Source of the DNA: Sulfitobacter sp. M05
Lineage (GTDB): Bacteria; Pseudomonadota; Alphaproteobacteria; Rhodobacterales; Rhodobacteraceae
Reading direction: 5' to 3'
Length of the DNA stretch: 64,000 nt
Assembly (NCBI RefSeq): GCF_029285175.1
Contig: NZ_JABEDH010000002.1
Coordinates: 434,001 to 498,000 of the forward strand
Under the pieces are notes generated by a model. That model was not told where the DNA came from, made no database searches, and saw only the letters and a list, made by a program, of their open reading frames with translations. The position numbers and the translations under genes were made by a program. The first letter of the stretch is position 1. The number at the start of each line of letters is the position of its first letter. Positions 16,100 through 24,665 of the stretch are shown in pieces.

Positions 16100-16969
16100 A
16101 TGACAATTCTTCTGGGTTTTATCATTATTCTAGGCATGGTCTTTGGTGGCTACATGCTTTCCGGCGGCGAAATGGGCATCATCATGCACGCGCTGCCTTT
16201 TGAGGGCATGATGATCGGCGGCGCCGCTTTGGGCTCCTTCATCGCTGCAAACTCCTTTTCCGACCTAAAAGGTGCGGGCAAAGGCCTTGTAAAAGCGATG
16301 AAAGGGCCAAAATGGAAGCCGGCAGACTACATCGACCTGCTAAACCTGATGTACACGCTGGCCCGCATGTACCAGCAAAACGGCATTTTATCCTTGGACG
16401 AGCATATCGAAAGCCCCGAAGAAAGCTCGATATTCTCACAATATCCCAAGATCCAGAAAGACCACTTTGCAATTGATCTGATCACCGACAGTTTCCGTAT
16501 GCTCGCCTTGCAGTTCGACGATCCCTATCAGGCCGAGGATGTAATCAACCGTAAGCTCAAGAAGCACCACCACGAGGCTCTTGTCGCGCCGCATGGCCTG
16601 ACAACTGTATCAGACGCCCTGCCCGCGATCGGGATTGTTGCGGCCGTTTTGGGTGTTATCAAAACCATGTCGTCCATTGATAAACCTCCGGCTGTTCTTG
16701 GTGCCATGATCGGGGGCGCTCTTGTCGGAACCTTCCTCGGGGTTTTCCTTGCTTATTGTTTTGTGTCACCCGTCGCCAACCGGTTGCAGGCCGTCGAAGA
16801 TCAGGACGGCATTTATTACGGCGTGATCCGCGACATCTTTATTGCGATCCTACACAACCATTCGCCAGCGATCTGTACGGAAATTGGTCGCGGCAACATC
16901 CCGACATCGCTTCAGCCCACTTTCTACGAAATGGAAGAAGCCCGCCAGAACATGCCGGCAGCAGCCTAG
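16100..16969 (+). CDS. motA: Flagellar stator protein MotA
   Basis: MotA forms the pentameric ring around MotB and contacts FliG. The 289 residues include four membrane helices (~2-22, ~33-50, ~170-195, ~200-225) and the cytoplasmic loop between helices 2 and 3. The conserved proline-containing segment ALPAIGIVAAVLGVIKTM begins helix 3. This long form fits the proton-driven alphaproteobacterial/E. coli-type MotA. It is separated from motB by the antiparallel gene and is followed 4 bases later by the fliJ-like gene. Confidence 0.96.
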   Translation: MTILLGFIIILGMVFGGYMLSGGEMGIIMHALPFEGMMIGGAALGSFIAANSFSDLKGAGKGLVKAMKGPKWKPADYIDLLNLMYTLARMYQQNGILSLDEHIESPEESSIFSQYPKIQKDHFAIDLITDSFRMLALQFDDPYQAEDVINRKLKKHHHEALVAPHGLTTVSDALPAIGIVAAVLGVIKTMSSIDKPPAVLGAMIGGALVGTFLGVFLAYCFVSPVANRLQAVEDQDGIYYGVIRDIFIAILHNHSPAICTEIGRGNIPTSLQPTFYEMEEARQNMPAAA

Positions 16970-16973
16970 GCAG

Positions 16974-17417
16974 ATGGCACTTAAAAACCGCCTTGCAGCT
17001 TTGCAATTGATCGACAGGATCAAGCAGCACGAAATGGAGACAATCGGTGCCGAATTGGCAAAGCTGCGGGCGGAGGAAAAAGCACTGGAAGATCAAAGCG
17101 CAGAACTTCACGCGGATGCCCTGCGTGAAGCTGCCAACAGCACAGAAGACACCCGAGCCTTCCTGCCCGCATACCTAAATTCCGTAGAAGTTATCCAGCA
17201 GGGCCTTGCAGAAGACCGCGCGGCGACAGCAGCGCAGGCGGCCCAAAGTGAAGAACAACTGTTTGCGGCCTTTCGGGAAACCAAGACAACCGAACAAATC
17301 CTGAAACGGGTCAACAACGACATCACCGAGGAAACGGCCCGCAAGGCCGCCTCCCAGATGGATGATGCCGACCGTGCCTTGTATATGCTGACCCGGACAG
17401 GACAGATTCCTGGGTAA
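16974..17417 (+). CDS. FliJ-like coiled-coil export protein
   Basis: A 147-residue, almost wholly helical protein, rich in Ala, Glu, Gln and Lys, with LxxLxxxxKxxExxxxxxEL heptad spacing from residue ~5 to ~125. Size, composition and place after motA match FliJ-type export chaperones/ATPase stalks in Rhodobacterales clusters. Start at ATG 16974, four bases after the motA stop; the longer frame runs through motA. FliI is not in the window, so the assignment rests on shape and context. Confidence 0.65.
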   Translation: MALKNRLAALQLIDRIKQHEMETIGAELAKLRAEEKALEDQSAELHADALREAANSTEDTRAFLPAYLNSVEVIQQGLAEDRAATAAQAAQSEEQLFAAFRETKTTEQILKRVNNDITEETARKAASQMDDADRALYMLTRTGQIPG

Positions 17418-17508
17418 ACCCGCCCCCCTTGTCTATCAAACTAACTGACGCGGAGCGGTGTCAACAGACCTGCACCACACCAGGACCTACCCCATTGCAT
17501 AGCGCCCG

Positions 17509-20500
17509 TCAGGCTCTGCGGCGCGCTTTCCCGCCGCCACTGCTTGGGAATTTCGATACGACACCCTTGCCGCTGGCCATTCCAGCCAGACGCGACACGA
17601 TCAAAACAGCTGGCCAATCCGCAGGCAGTTTCCCCGTGACCATCGGATAAAGTGAGAGTGTCGCCGCCTGATCATTCTCAGAATACAGGGCCACCAGATC
17701 AGGCCGCTGCGACGCGCCCACGCCGGCAAGCTCGGAAACAACGGATACAGCAGGAATGTCACAGCCTTCGATCCAGACCTTCAGTGGTCCGTTCTTAAGC
17801 ATGGCCACCAGATCAGGCGCGGCACCATCCGGCGTCATATCCTGACAATCATCCAGCCATTTTTGCACCATCTCGATCAACGCCATACCACGTGTGGTGG
17901 TTGTGCTGTTTGGATCTTGGCGATGGCGACATTCGATCATGCACAGCGCACGGTCCGTTACCTGCCCCTCCAACATCAGATCGGTCAGAATGCCACGATC
18001 ATCATCACCGAACCAGTTTGTCGCAAGCGGCATTCCGTCATCGCTTTGGCCTTTGGCCAGCTGTCGAGCCGTAAATTCGCCGGCGGTCAGTTCAACATCC
18101 AAACCAGCGGCCCGCCCTTGCTCAAGCAAGCGCGCGGTCACCGCCTCACCCACATCATCCAGACCATCAATCAGGCCCGCTTCCGGGTCGTCCGAAAACC
18201 GGTCAGGTTGCTCCACTCTGCGCGCCGCCGTTGGAATGGGCATTACGGTTTCACCAACCACAATCGGCAGATCCACAAAAAACTCTGTGCCAACGCCCTC
18301 TTTGCTCACAAACGCAATCCGCCCTTGGTGCTGTTCAACAATCATTTTGACAATCGACAACCCCAGACCGGTGCCGCCCTTCGACCGCGTATCAGAACTG
18401 TCAGCTTGGGTAAATTTATCATACATTGTTGGTTGCGCATGTTCGGGAATGCCCTCGCCAAAATCACGAATGGCGATCCGCCAGCGTCCAGCAACCTCTT
18501 TCAAAGAGACCTGAATTTCAGAACCCGCATCAGAGAATTTGGCCGCATTCGACATCAGGTTATTGATGGCCTGTGTCAGTCGCTTCGCGTCACCAAAGGT
18601 CAGCGCCGGCCCTTCCCGCTCACTTGGTAGAAGCTTTACAGAAACGCCGAACTTGTCCGCACCAAAGGCATTTTCGTTCAACGCCTCGGACAACATTTGC
18701 GCCAGATCAAAGACCTCTTGCTTATATGTCATCTTGCCCGCCTCGAAATTCTCAAGGTCAAGAATATCGTTGATCAGAGTAACCAGATTTTCACAGTTCT
18801 TGGCCGCCATATTGACCAGTGAACTCATCTTGGTCGGCATTTCACCCGCCGCACCAGAAAGCGCCAGCCCAAGCGCACCCTTGATGGATGTCAGTGGCGT
18901 TCGAAGCTCGTGACTAACGGTCGAAACGAACTCTGTCTTGGCTCTTTCAATCTCTTTACGCTCTGAGATATCTCGGTAAATCGCGATCAGGCGCGGCTCT
19001 TCATTGTCCGGCTGCGCGTATTCAAGGCTGATTTCATAGGTAATTCCACCCTTGGCAGAAACTTCCCAGGTTGCCCGACGCTCTGGCCCAGCCGCCAATG
19101 CTTCACCGCGCAGTTTAAGCAGCTTCAAATCTTCTTTTGTGATAAAGTCGCCGGCCTTTTTACCAGCCCAGTCCCCGCCCATCCGGTCGCCAATCAAGCG
19201 CCGGCCCGCGGCAGTATTCACATAAAGGATGTCCAGATTTCCGGGACGCAAAACAACCACCTGATCCTGGATCAGCTCAAGCGTATTGTTAAACCGCTCT
19301 TCCGAGACACCGGCCCGGGTCTGCGTCACATCAGAGGCGACAATGGCAATTTCGCTCAGATCGTTTGACGTACTTGTAACCGGAATAAATGTACATTGCA
19401 CCCAGGCAACCTTGCCATCTTTCTTGCGCAATTGCAGCGCCCCCTGCCAGGTGGCACCAGCCTTCATTGCAGGCATGATCTGCGACTCAATCAACTCCTG
19501 GTTTGTTTCATCCACGATATCTTCAAGGGAGCTGCTTACCAGACTGCTGCGGGGGCGATCCAAAGCGGACACAAAATGATCGTTCACATGAGAAATCTTA
19601 CCGCGTTTGGTCAACATGCAAAACACCGTGTGGTCTTCGATGGCATTGCGGTAAAACTGTTTCGAACGTACTTCGGAATCCAGCACATTCTTATGCGCCC
19701 CGGCCAGACGGGCAGAGCGGCGAATTTCATAAATCAGAAACAGGATCGACAACAGGATCACCGCACCAAGCGCCAATGTCGGCCACTTGTAAGAACGATA
19801 AATCCGCGCGCCGGCCTGCTTGATATAATTCTCGTAGGGTCGCGCATGCAGGGAAATCAGCAAATCATGTACCGACAGGTAACTCTGTGGTGCCTGCCAG
19901 ACGATACCGCCCGCCGCCTGTGATTCGTGGCTGTCTGCCCCAATAGAAAGCATCGTTCCGATCAAAAGACTTAGAGCATCGTCCGGCACATCAGGCATCG
20001 ACCCCATAACCCAATCAGGGAACAACGGCGTACTGACCCAAAACGGATAGCCCGGGTGCCCGCTGGGAGCCACGGGCAGGAAATCCCTCATCTCGACCGC
20101 ACCCTCTGCGGCCAGTTTCTCCAGAACACCAGCTCGGATCACACCAACATCAACAAGTCCGTTTTTCACGGCATAGACCACCTCGCGTTGGTTGCCCCCC
20201 GAGAACAGGAGATCGGCACTGATGCCTTCGGGATCGACCCGGTATTTGCGGGCCTCTTGCAACGCAAGCCGCCACCCCGTCAGCTCGTTGGGGGCCATCG
20301 CCATAACGCGACGGCCAGCCAGCCCCTGATACCCCTCAACCGGGCGGTCACTCCGGGTAAAAACCAACGCACCAGTTTTATTGTAGGTGTTGTTTTCCCA
20401 CATTTGCGCAACCGAAAGGATTGCACGGGCGCCCTCTTCGACCTCTGCGGTGACAAAGGCCGCAGGGTCGCTGAAAAACACATCAATTGCCCCCCTGCTC

Positions 20501-20802
20501 AGCCCATCCTGCAAAGATGCCTGATTGTGCGGCTCAAGGCGAAAACTGAAAGGCCGGTCTTGTTCCTGTGCCGCTTCGTTCAAAAGCGAAACGGTCGGTT
20601 CCCAAGCCTCAAGCGCCCTGCTTGCTCCTTCGGACGCCAGCACACCCACAGTAATTTCCAAATCATCAGGCTCAACATCCTGCGCAGTGGCAGGCCCCAG
20701 ACAGGCCAGCGTGACGGAAACCAGCAGAACCCGAAACAGAAAGAACTTTCGCAGCTGGAGCGTGGAATCCAAAACAGAAATGAAAGAGTGCATGTCCCTC
20801 AT
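17509..20802 (-). CDS. Membrane histidine kinase with PhnD-like periplasmic sensor
   Basis: About 1097 residues. In order: signal/anchor (~15-40), a periplasmic PhnD/SBP-type binding domain (~47-315, with FFSDPAAFV and LVDVGVIRAGVLEKL), a transmembrane helix (~340-358), two PAS-like domains (~380-495 and ~505-615), HisKA with H-box SHELRTPL (His ~631), and HATPase with N box NNLMSNAAKF and G boxes DFGEGI and GGTGLGLSIVK. The final ~230 residues fit no domain I know and lack a receiver aspartate motif, so the phosphoryl acceptor must be a separate protein. The start is uncertain (GTG 20841, ATG 20802 or ATG 20793). It points back towards the motor genes; its ligand is unknown. Confidence 0.85.
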   Translation of the reverse strand: MRDMHSFISVLDSTLQLRKFFLFRVLLVSVTLACLGPATAQDVEPDDLEITVGVLASEGASRALEAWEPTVSLLNEAAQEQDRPFSFRLEPHNQASLQDGLSRGAIDVFFSDPAAFVTAEVEEGARAILSVAQMWENNTYNKTGALVFTRSDRPVEGYQGLAGRRVMAMAPNELTGWRLALQEARKYRVDPEGISADLLFSGGNQREVVYAVKNGLVDVGVIRAGVLEKLAAEGAVEMRDFLPVAPSGHPGYPFWVSTPLFPDWVMGSMPDVPDDALSLLIGTMLSIGADSHESQAAGGIVWQAPQSYLSVHDLLISLHARPYENYIKQAGARIYRSYKWPTLALGAVILLSILFLIYEIRRSARLAGAHKNVLDSEVRSKQFYRNAIEDHTVFCMLTKRGKISHVNDHFVSALDRPRSSLVSSSLEDIVDETNQELIESQIMPAMKAGATWQGALQLRKKDGKVAWVQCTFIPVTSTSNDLSEIAIVASDVTQTRAGVSEERFNNTLELIQDQVVVLRPGNLDILYVNTAAGRRLIGDRMGGDWAGKKAGDFITKEDLKLLKLRGEALAAGPERRATWEVSAKGGITYEISLEYAQPDNEEPRLIAIYRDISERKEIERAKTEFVSTVSHELRTPLTSIKGALGLALSGAAGEMPTKMSSLVNMAAKNCENLVTLINDILDLENFEAGKMTYKQEVFDLAQMLSEALNENAFGADKFGVSVKLLPSEREGPALTFGDAKRLTQAINNLMSNAAKFSDAGSEIQVSLKEVAGRWRIAIRDFGEGIPEHAQPTMYDKFTQADSSDTRSKGGTGLGLSIVKMIVEQHQGRIAFVSKEGVGTEFFVDLPIVVGETVMPIPTAARRVEQPDRFSDDPEAGLIDGLDDVGEAVTARLLEQGRAAGLDVELTAGEFTARQLAKGQSDDGMPLATNWFGDDDRGILTDLMLEGQVTDRALCMIECRHRQDPNSTTTTRGMALIEMVQKWLDDCQDMTPDGAAPDLVAMLKNGPLKVWIEGCDIPAVSVVSELAGVGASQRPDLVALYSENDQAATLSLYPMVTGKLPADWPAVLIVSRLAGMASGKGVVSKFPSSGGGKARRRA

Positions 20803-21646
20803 CCCGTGATCGTTTGAGAAGCGCAGGGCTGAACAAAGCACAAGGAGATGGCCAACCTAAAGCCGCAAGTGTCCTGCCGCGCTATCCGCGCGCTGAAGAA
20901 AGGGATTAAAATCCGTCCAACATGCATAGATGCCATCAGCCGCGGAGGCCGATCCGCCTGCTACCCCTGATGGCACCACCACCAAGGAAGTCTTGTTCGC
21001 CTTCTGGCAAAGGGCCCTTGAGCAAACGCAAATAGATCACCCTGGGTTACCCATAATCCTAACACGAGAATGTGAAGAAAGTTAGCCCCCTCCAGCAACA
21101 ATATTCACGTTAGAGTTGGATATTTCGAGAAAACGAGCGAGGTGGTTTTTGTCTGGGCACCCTTTAATCACCTACTGCGTAACCCTGCATACTGCCCTCT
21201 TCACTGAAAGCCAGGGTCGAGCATAGCTTGACCATAAAATATCACTATAAATCAATATCATAAGAGGATATCTCTTGCTTCTACTGGGCTATCCGAAGCT
21301 ATTATACAAATAGCCTGCAAACCGCTCTGCAAGAGAAAAGAACTGAAAAGCGGATAATATAGCCGCCCAGAGACGATGGTCGACGCCCGCCCTATGTGAC
21401 TGATTTGCATCATCGGCACGGCGTAAACAAGCCTCAATCCGACAGATGCAACCTCAAGCTGCAAACGCTGGACAACCATCCCGCACCAGCGAAAAAATCG
21501 CAGGTCAGCAGTGGATCTCACCGGACAAGTTGCGATTCAAGCTGGACGGCACCGGTGTTGAGTCCGGTCTGAAACCGAGTCTTCTCCATTTCCAACTTAT
21601 TGATAATTATCATCTTTTCAAAAATCGTCCGTATAGAACCCCAACT
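20803..21646. other. Gene-free region with structured element upstream of the kinase
   Basis: About 800 bases with no convincing gene. TGCCATCAG (20931-20939) and CTGATGGCA (20967-20975) form a perfect 9-bp outer stem enclosing a second stem GCGGA/TCCGC (20942-20957). The structure is 130 bases upstream of the kinase start, so it could be in its mRNA leader. Further on, TGATAATTATCA (21601-21612) is a perfect 12-base palindrome resembling part of a Fur-type box but faces no gene. The right half is more AT-rich and is probably the start of the island. Confidence 0.5.
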
Positions 21647-22186
21647 TCATCCGGGTAAGACGCGAGTCTTGAAGGCGTCAACCCGCGCCCCCCCTGCGCG
21701 GCACAAGCGTGTCAGATCACAAATCGAGATGTCACCATGGACGCTTTTCAAGACCTCGGCCACGCGTGCATCGACATCCTGATCAGGGCAGAGGGCGAAA
21801 CGCTGGTACATGATCGCGTTGAAGGCATGGACGCGTGAAATACAGTGCTCTGTAACGAGACGAAGCTCATCTGCAATCTTGGGAACGATGCTTTCTTTGA
21901 GGCACTCAAGCTCCCTGATGAAACGACCCGATGCCAACCGCTCCGTTGGTTTAACGGCGACAGCGATGCGGCGGCCATCCTGATTTTGGATTACTAGGTC
22001 AATAAAATGCTTGGCGGTCTTTCCACTGTCGTCAATGAAAGGTAGCGGGCCAACCTGTTCGCGGACCTGCACGACCGCCGGGTTAACGAGTGTCAATGCG
22101 AGGTGATGATATTCAAGTTGGCTATCCAGCCCGTAGCGCCTTGGCAGGCCTGTGTCCAGATCAACAAAACGGCGAGGATCCGACAT
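21647..22186 (-). CDS. TnsA-like PD-(D/E)xK nuclease, orphan
   Basis: A 179-residue protein starting MSDPRRFVDLDTGLPRRYGL. The centre reads KHFIDLVIQNQDGRRIAVAVKP (split here as FIDLVIQ...AVAVKP, residues ~61-79), the Asp...x-Val-Lys arrangement of the PD-(D/E)xK fold as in TnsA endonucleases, and the C-terminus has ISICDLTRLCR. In Tn7-like elements TnsA cuts the non-transferred 5' ends and is encoded beside the TnsB transposase. Here nothing transposase-like lies downstream, and the protein ends abruptly 34 bases before a palindrome. It may be slightly truncated. Family assignment is by recalled pattern. Confidence 0.55.
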   Translation of the reverse strand: MSDPRRFVDLDTGLPRRYGLDSQLEYHHLALTLVNPAVVQVREQVGPLPFIDDSGKTAKHFIDLVIQNQDGRRIAVAVKPTERLASGRFIRELECLKESIVPKIADELRLVTEHCISRVHAFNAIMYQRFALCPDQDVDARVAEVLKSVHGDISICDLTRLCRAGGARVDAFKTRVLPG

Positions 22187-22245
22187 GATCCGCGAGATCG
22201 TACATTGATTGGACGGTTTCCGCGATACGGGAGCGGAGTACCCTC

Positions 22246-23229
22246 ATGCTGCCTTGGGCTCCGCTTTGGCATCGGATCGTCATCGGATACGCGCAGGGGC
22301 TCGATCCTGATGATCCTGATGATCCTGATGATCCTGATGATCCTGAATTTGCCTTCTACACCGACCCGGCGCAATACTTAGTCGATCAAGCCGGTGACGG
22401 GTTCGAACAAATTGTCTTTGTACCATTCTCTGATGGTGACGGACCAGCTGATCCTGACGGCGGCGGTGAGCCTGACTTTTCCCCTGATGGCGATCTGCCT
22501 TTGAAGATAGAAGCCGAAGCAGAGATCCACTATGAAAAAGACGATCAAGATGCGATGGCCGAATGGATGTCTTATCTGTCAGGCGCACGGCATCGTTGCC
22601 AAATGCTGATGATGTATCCGCGTGGTACAGCGTTTGTCCCGGGACTCTGGGAATTCGTGCCCTATAATGATCCAGCGAGCCGACCAAAGAACGAAGCAAG
22701 GTTTGTCGAGCGTGTGAATAATTTGCGCGATGCCCTTCTAAGCAGCTCCGACAATGATCGTGCAGACGCGCTGCGCGATCTGAAGAATCATTACGTACGG
22801 ACGTTCCCGAAGTCTCAGCTCAACGATCTTAGTCTATTCCTATATGGAGGTCCCATCGGCCATTGGCAGACCGATTGGCCCTGGTTTGAGGGTCAATTTG
22901 ACGGCTCTATGATCTATACGGGTGATGGGAATCTGAGCACGGACGATCAATGGCAGTCATTGGCGGGATATTTAGGACACAAACGGTCCTTCCAGCCGAC
23001 AGTGTTTCAAGTGCCCCATCATGGCTCCAAAAACAATTGGTTCACCGGTCTTGCGTCCATGATCGAACCTGGGCTCAGCATCTTTAGCTCAGATCCCGGG
23101 CATCGCAGCTATGGACATCCGCATGCAGATGTTTTGCGTGATCTCTGGCCATTTCGACCTATCAAAGTCGACAAAGTTCACCAATATTGGCATCACTTTG
23201 AACTTCACCGAAATAAGGATGGTAGCTAA
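22246..23229 (+). CDS. Metallo-beta-lactamase-fold (ComEC-like) protein lacking its catalytic N-terminus
   Basis: 327 residues. The C-terminal half is that of a ComEC-type MBL hydrolase: MIYTGDGNLST, FQVPHHGSKNNWF and SYGHPHADVL (about residues 225-300), preceded by the family-like FVPGLWEFVPYND (~129-141). The N-terminal HxHxDH metal site is absent; instead residues 1-33 are a short lead and a DPD repeat encoded by a 9-base tandem repeat. A good ribosome site (GGAG, 7-base spacing) precedes the ATG, so a truncated protein may still be made. MBL proteins of this kind occur beside JAB, E1 and E2 genes in bacterial ubiquitin-like operons (recalled), and a JAB fragment lies just downstream. Confidence 0.6.
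   Translation: MLPWAPLWHRIVIGYAQGLDPDDPDDPDDPDDPEFAFYTDPAQYLVDQAGDGFEQIVFVPFSDGDGPADPDGGGEPDFSPDGDLPLKIEAEAEIHYEKDDQDAMAEWMSYLSGARHRCQMLMMYPRGTAFVPGLWEFVPYNDPASRPKNEARFVERVNNLRDALLSSSDNDRADALRDLKNHYVRTFPKSQLNDLSLFLYGGPIGHWQTDWPWFEGQFDGSMIYTGDGNLSTDDQWQSLAGYLGHKRSFQPTVFQVPHHGSKNNWFTGLASMIEPGLSIFSSDPGHRSYGHPHADVLRDLWPFRPIKVDKVHQYWHHFELHRNKDGS
22303..22346 (+). repeat. 9-base tandem repeat (GATCCTGAT) in the MBL-like gene
   Basis: Four exact copies of GATCCTGAT (22303-22338) and an 8-of-9 fifth copy (22339-22346), coding for a run of Asp-Pro-Asp. Copy-number change would keep frame. It marks the place where native MBL sequence seems to begin, so it may have arisen at or near a recombination junction. 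Confidence 0.9.
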
Positions 23230-23285
23230 GCTCAGTATAGGTTTTAAGCTCTGTCTACTTCTAAACCATGATGTGCCAGTCATTT

Positions 23286-23549
23286 CTATAAAAGGCCTTC
23301 ACCCGAATATCCTTCCTTCTGCAAAACAGCTCGCAAACCGTCATCCCCCAGTATTAATAGCAACCCCGGCATCAAGAAGAGTTGCCGCAGATCTGCAACC
23401 CAACCAAGAAGCGTTCTGTCAAGACCACTCGGATGGCTTGACGAACCTGCGGGGTGCGTGTGCCATTCGCCAATATATGTAATATGCCGCATGGTTAACG
23501 TCACCAAGGGCGGTAACATATCGGACAGTATAATCCCTGTCCGGGGTCT
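23286..23549 (-). pseudogene. JAMM/JAB metalloprotease fragment (C-terminal part)
   Basis: The open frame (from just after a TGA at 23552; first ATG at 23519) contains YIGEWHTHPAGSSSHPSGLD, an exact JAMM zinc site H-x-H-P-x7-S-x2-D, followed by LLLILGDDGLRAVL as in stand-alone bacterial JAB proteases. The N-terminal strand and helix with the catalytic glutamate are missing: the frame begins only ~25 codons before the motif. Such proteases process ubiquitin-like or CBASS substrates in defence operons. It faces the MBL-like gene with a 56-base gap. Called a pseudogene because the domain cannot be complete. Confidence 0.7.
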
Positions 23550-23583
23550 TCATTTCATCCCATGGTGCTTTGCTACTCGTCAT
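23419..23583 (-). pseudogene. 5' remnant of the gene following Z1, possibly DUF4420
   Basis: A 54-codon frame starting MTSSKAPWDEMKTPDRDYTV. Its ATG overlaps the Z1 stop by 11 bases, the tight coupling expected of a native downstream gene. The first ~25 residues resemble, from memory, the N-terminus of DUF4420 PD-(D/E)xK proteins, which accompany Z1 genes in restriction-like operons. After about codon 25 the frame runs out of phase through the JAB fragment, so the native sequence must end near 23500-23520. DUF4420 identity is tentative; the remnant status is better supported. Confidence 0.4.
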
Positions 23584-24523
23584 AATCTTCCTCTTCGTCG
23601 GGCGTGTCGAACGATCCGCCTTGCATGCGCTCGATCCACACTTGGTTTGCAACGACTTCAACTTCGGTTTGATAGTGACCCGGCGGGAAACTGAGACCGA
23701 ACGACGGCACGCGAGCATCAGGATCTCCCCCGACTGGACCGAGAACATGGACCATCAACAATGGCTTCTTGCGTGCTGAGCGGAAATGGAAGTCTGATGG
23801 CTTCTTGTCGTCGCCATCCTCGCGCGCAAGTGCAGCTGCCTCATGCTTTTGTGAATCGGACAGTCCAAGTTTTTCGTCGCCGCGGCTGGCGACGCGGTCT
23901 TTGCTCGTTCTCCAGGCGTCTCCATCACGACGGGCACTGGTACGTTCCTGAGTTCCAAGCAGGTGGTTGCCCGCGTCCTCACCCTTTTTTGAAACCGAGA
24001 TCAGCAGGACATCCCCGGCATCGTATTTGTCTGAAAGAGCACGGAGGTAATTCAGCGCAGCAGCCTTGCGGTCAGCAAAATCAGCATGACTGCGAAACTT
24101 CGTGAGGAACTCTTCTATCTCCGAAATCTTTGCATCTGTTGCAAGCCAGCCCTTTCCGGTCTCTTCCAATGCGGCACAGCCGAATTTCTTCTGCCAGTAC
24201 TCAGCAATCAGAGCCTCATTCTCTTCATTGATCCTTTTGTCAAACGGCAGGAGATAGCTCTCAACAATTCGCCCGCTGAAGTTCTGATTTACAACAATTC
24301 TTTCACCGGCTCTCATCTTGTTGGCGGCGGTAATGAGAAGCCGGTCAGGGTGAGCCTTAACATAGAGGCCAAACTGCTTGGGGCTCATCCTGTCCCGTCG
24401 CATTCTCTTGATCTGTTGTCGCAGCTCTTCTGATGCTTCCGCAATGTGCCCATACCAGTTTATGGAATCGGGAGACAAATGGACCCGGCACACGTCTTCA
24501 AAACCCGGTCTGTAGGCGTTCAT
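23573..24523 (-). pseudogene. Z1-domain protein, C-terminal fragment
   Basis: About 316 residues matching the C-terminal part of Z1-type putative endonucleases, which are normally around 900 residues and occur with MORC/GHKL ATPases in restriction-like operons. Visible family features are YRPGFEDVCRVHLS, WYGHIAEASEELRQQI, SPKQFGLYVKAHPDRLLITA plus NKMR, and near the end FGLSFPPGHY. The recognisable match begins exactly at the YRPG segment, where full-length members have a preceding RWFG. Upstream DNA is instead a Phd/YefM antitoxin gene. The 3' end looks intact and is coupled to the next remnant. Not functional as it stands. Confidence 0.7.
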
Positions 24524-24650
24524 AGTCCTCAATGCTAACGACAACCACCACAGGTCTACCATGCTTTTCGATGGAAACCGGCTCTTGTCTCGCAGTATCG
24601 ATCAGATAACCGAAGCGGTTTTTGGCCTCTCGCGCTGAAAGGGTTTTCAT
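24498..24650 (-). pseudogene. Phd/YefM-type antitoxin, 3'-truncated
   Basis: Fifty residues, MKTLSAREAKNRFGYLIDTA then RQEPVSIEKHGRPVVVVVSIEDYERL, the complete DNA-binding N-terminal domain of the Phd/YefM family (which represses its own promoter). The toxin-neutralising C-terminus is missing: after YERL the frame enters Z1 DNA and stops within four codons. The toxin gene, normally directly downstream, is absent. An intact palindromic operator lies 16 bases upstream, so the truncated repressor could still bind and be expressed. Confidence 0.7.
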
Positions 24651-24665
24651 GCTGTTTCGATCCAC

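Noticed and set aside
1..17417. CRISPR-like array or phage content in the flagellar region
   Set aside because: No spaced direct repeats, phage structural genes or integrase are visible; everything fits a flagellar cluster.
21601..21612. Palindrome TGATAATTATCA as a Fur-type box
   Set aside because: Perfect palindrome, but no gene or promoter starts beside it, so a regulatory reading has no target.
22093..22381. Frame encoding repeated Ile-Leu-Met blocks on the plus strand near the 9-base repeat
   Set aside because: It is just another phase of the same tandem repeat and overlaps two better-supported frames.
22395..22412. GGGTTCGAAC inside the MBL-like gene matching the tRNA T-loop, as a possible second att site
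   Set aside because: The match is only 10-11 bases of the universal T-loop motif, lies inside a coding frame and lacks tRNA 3'-end context.
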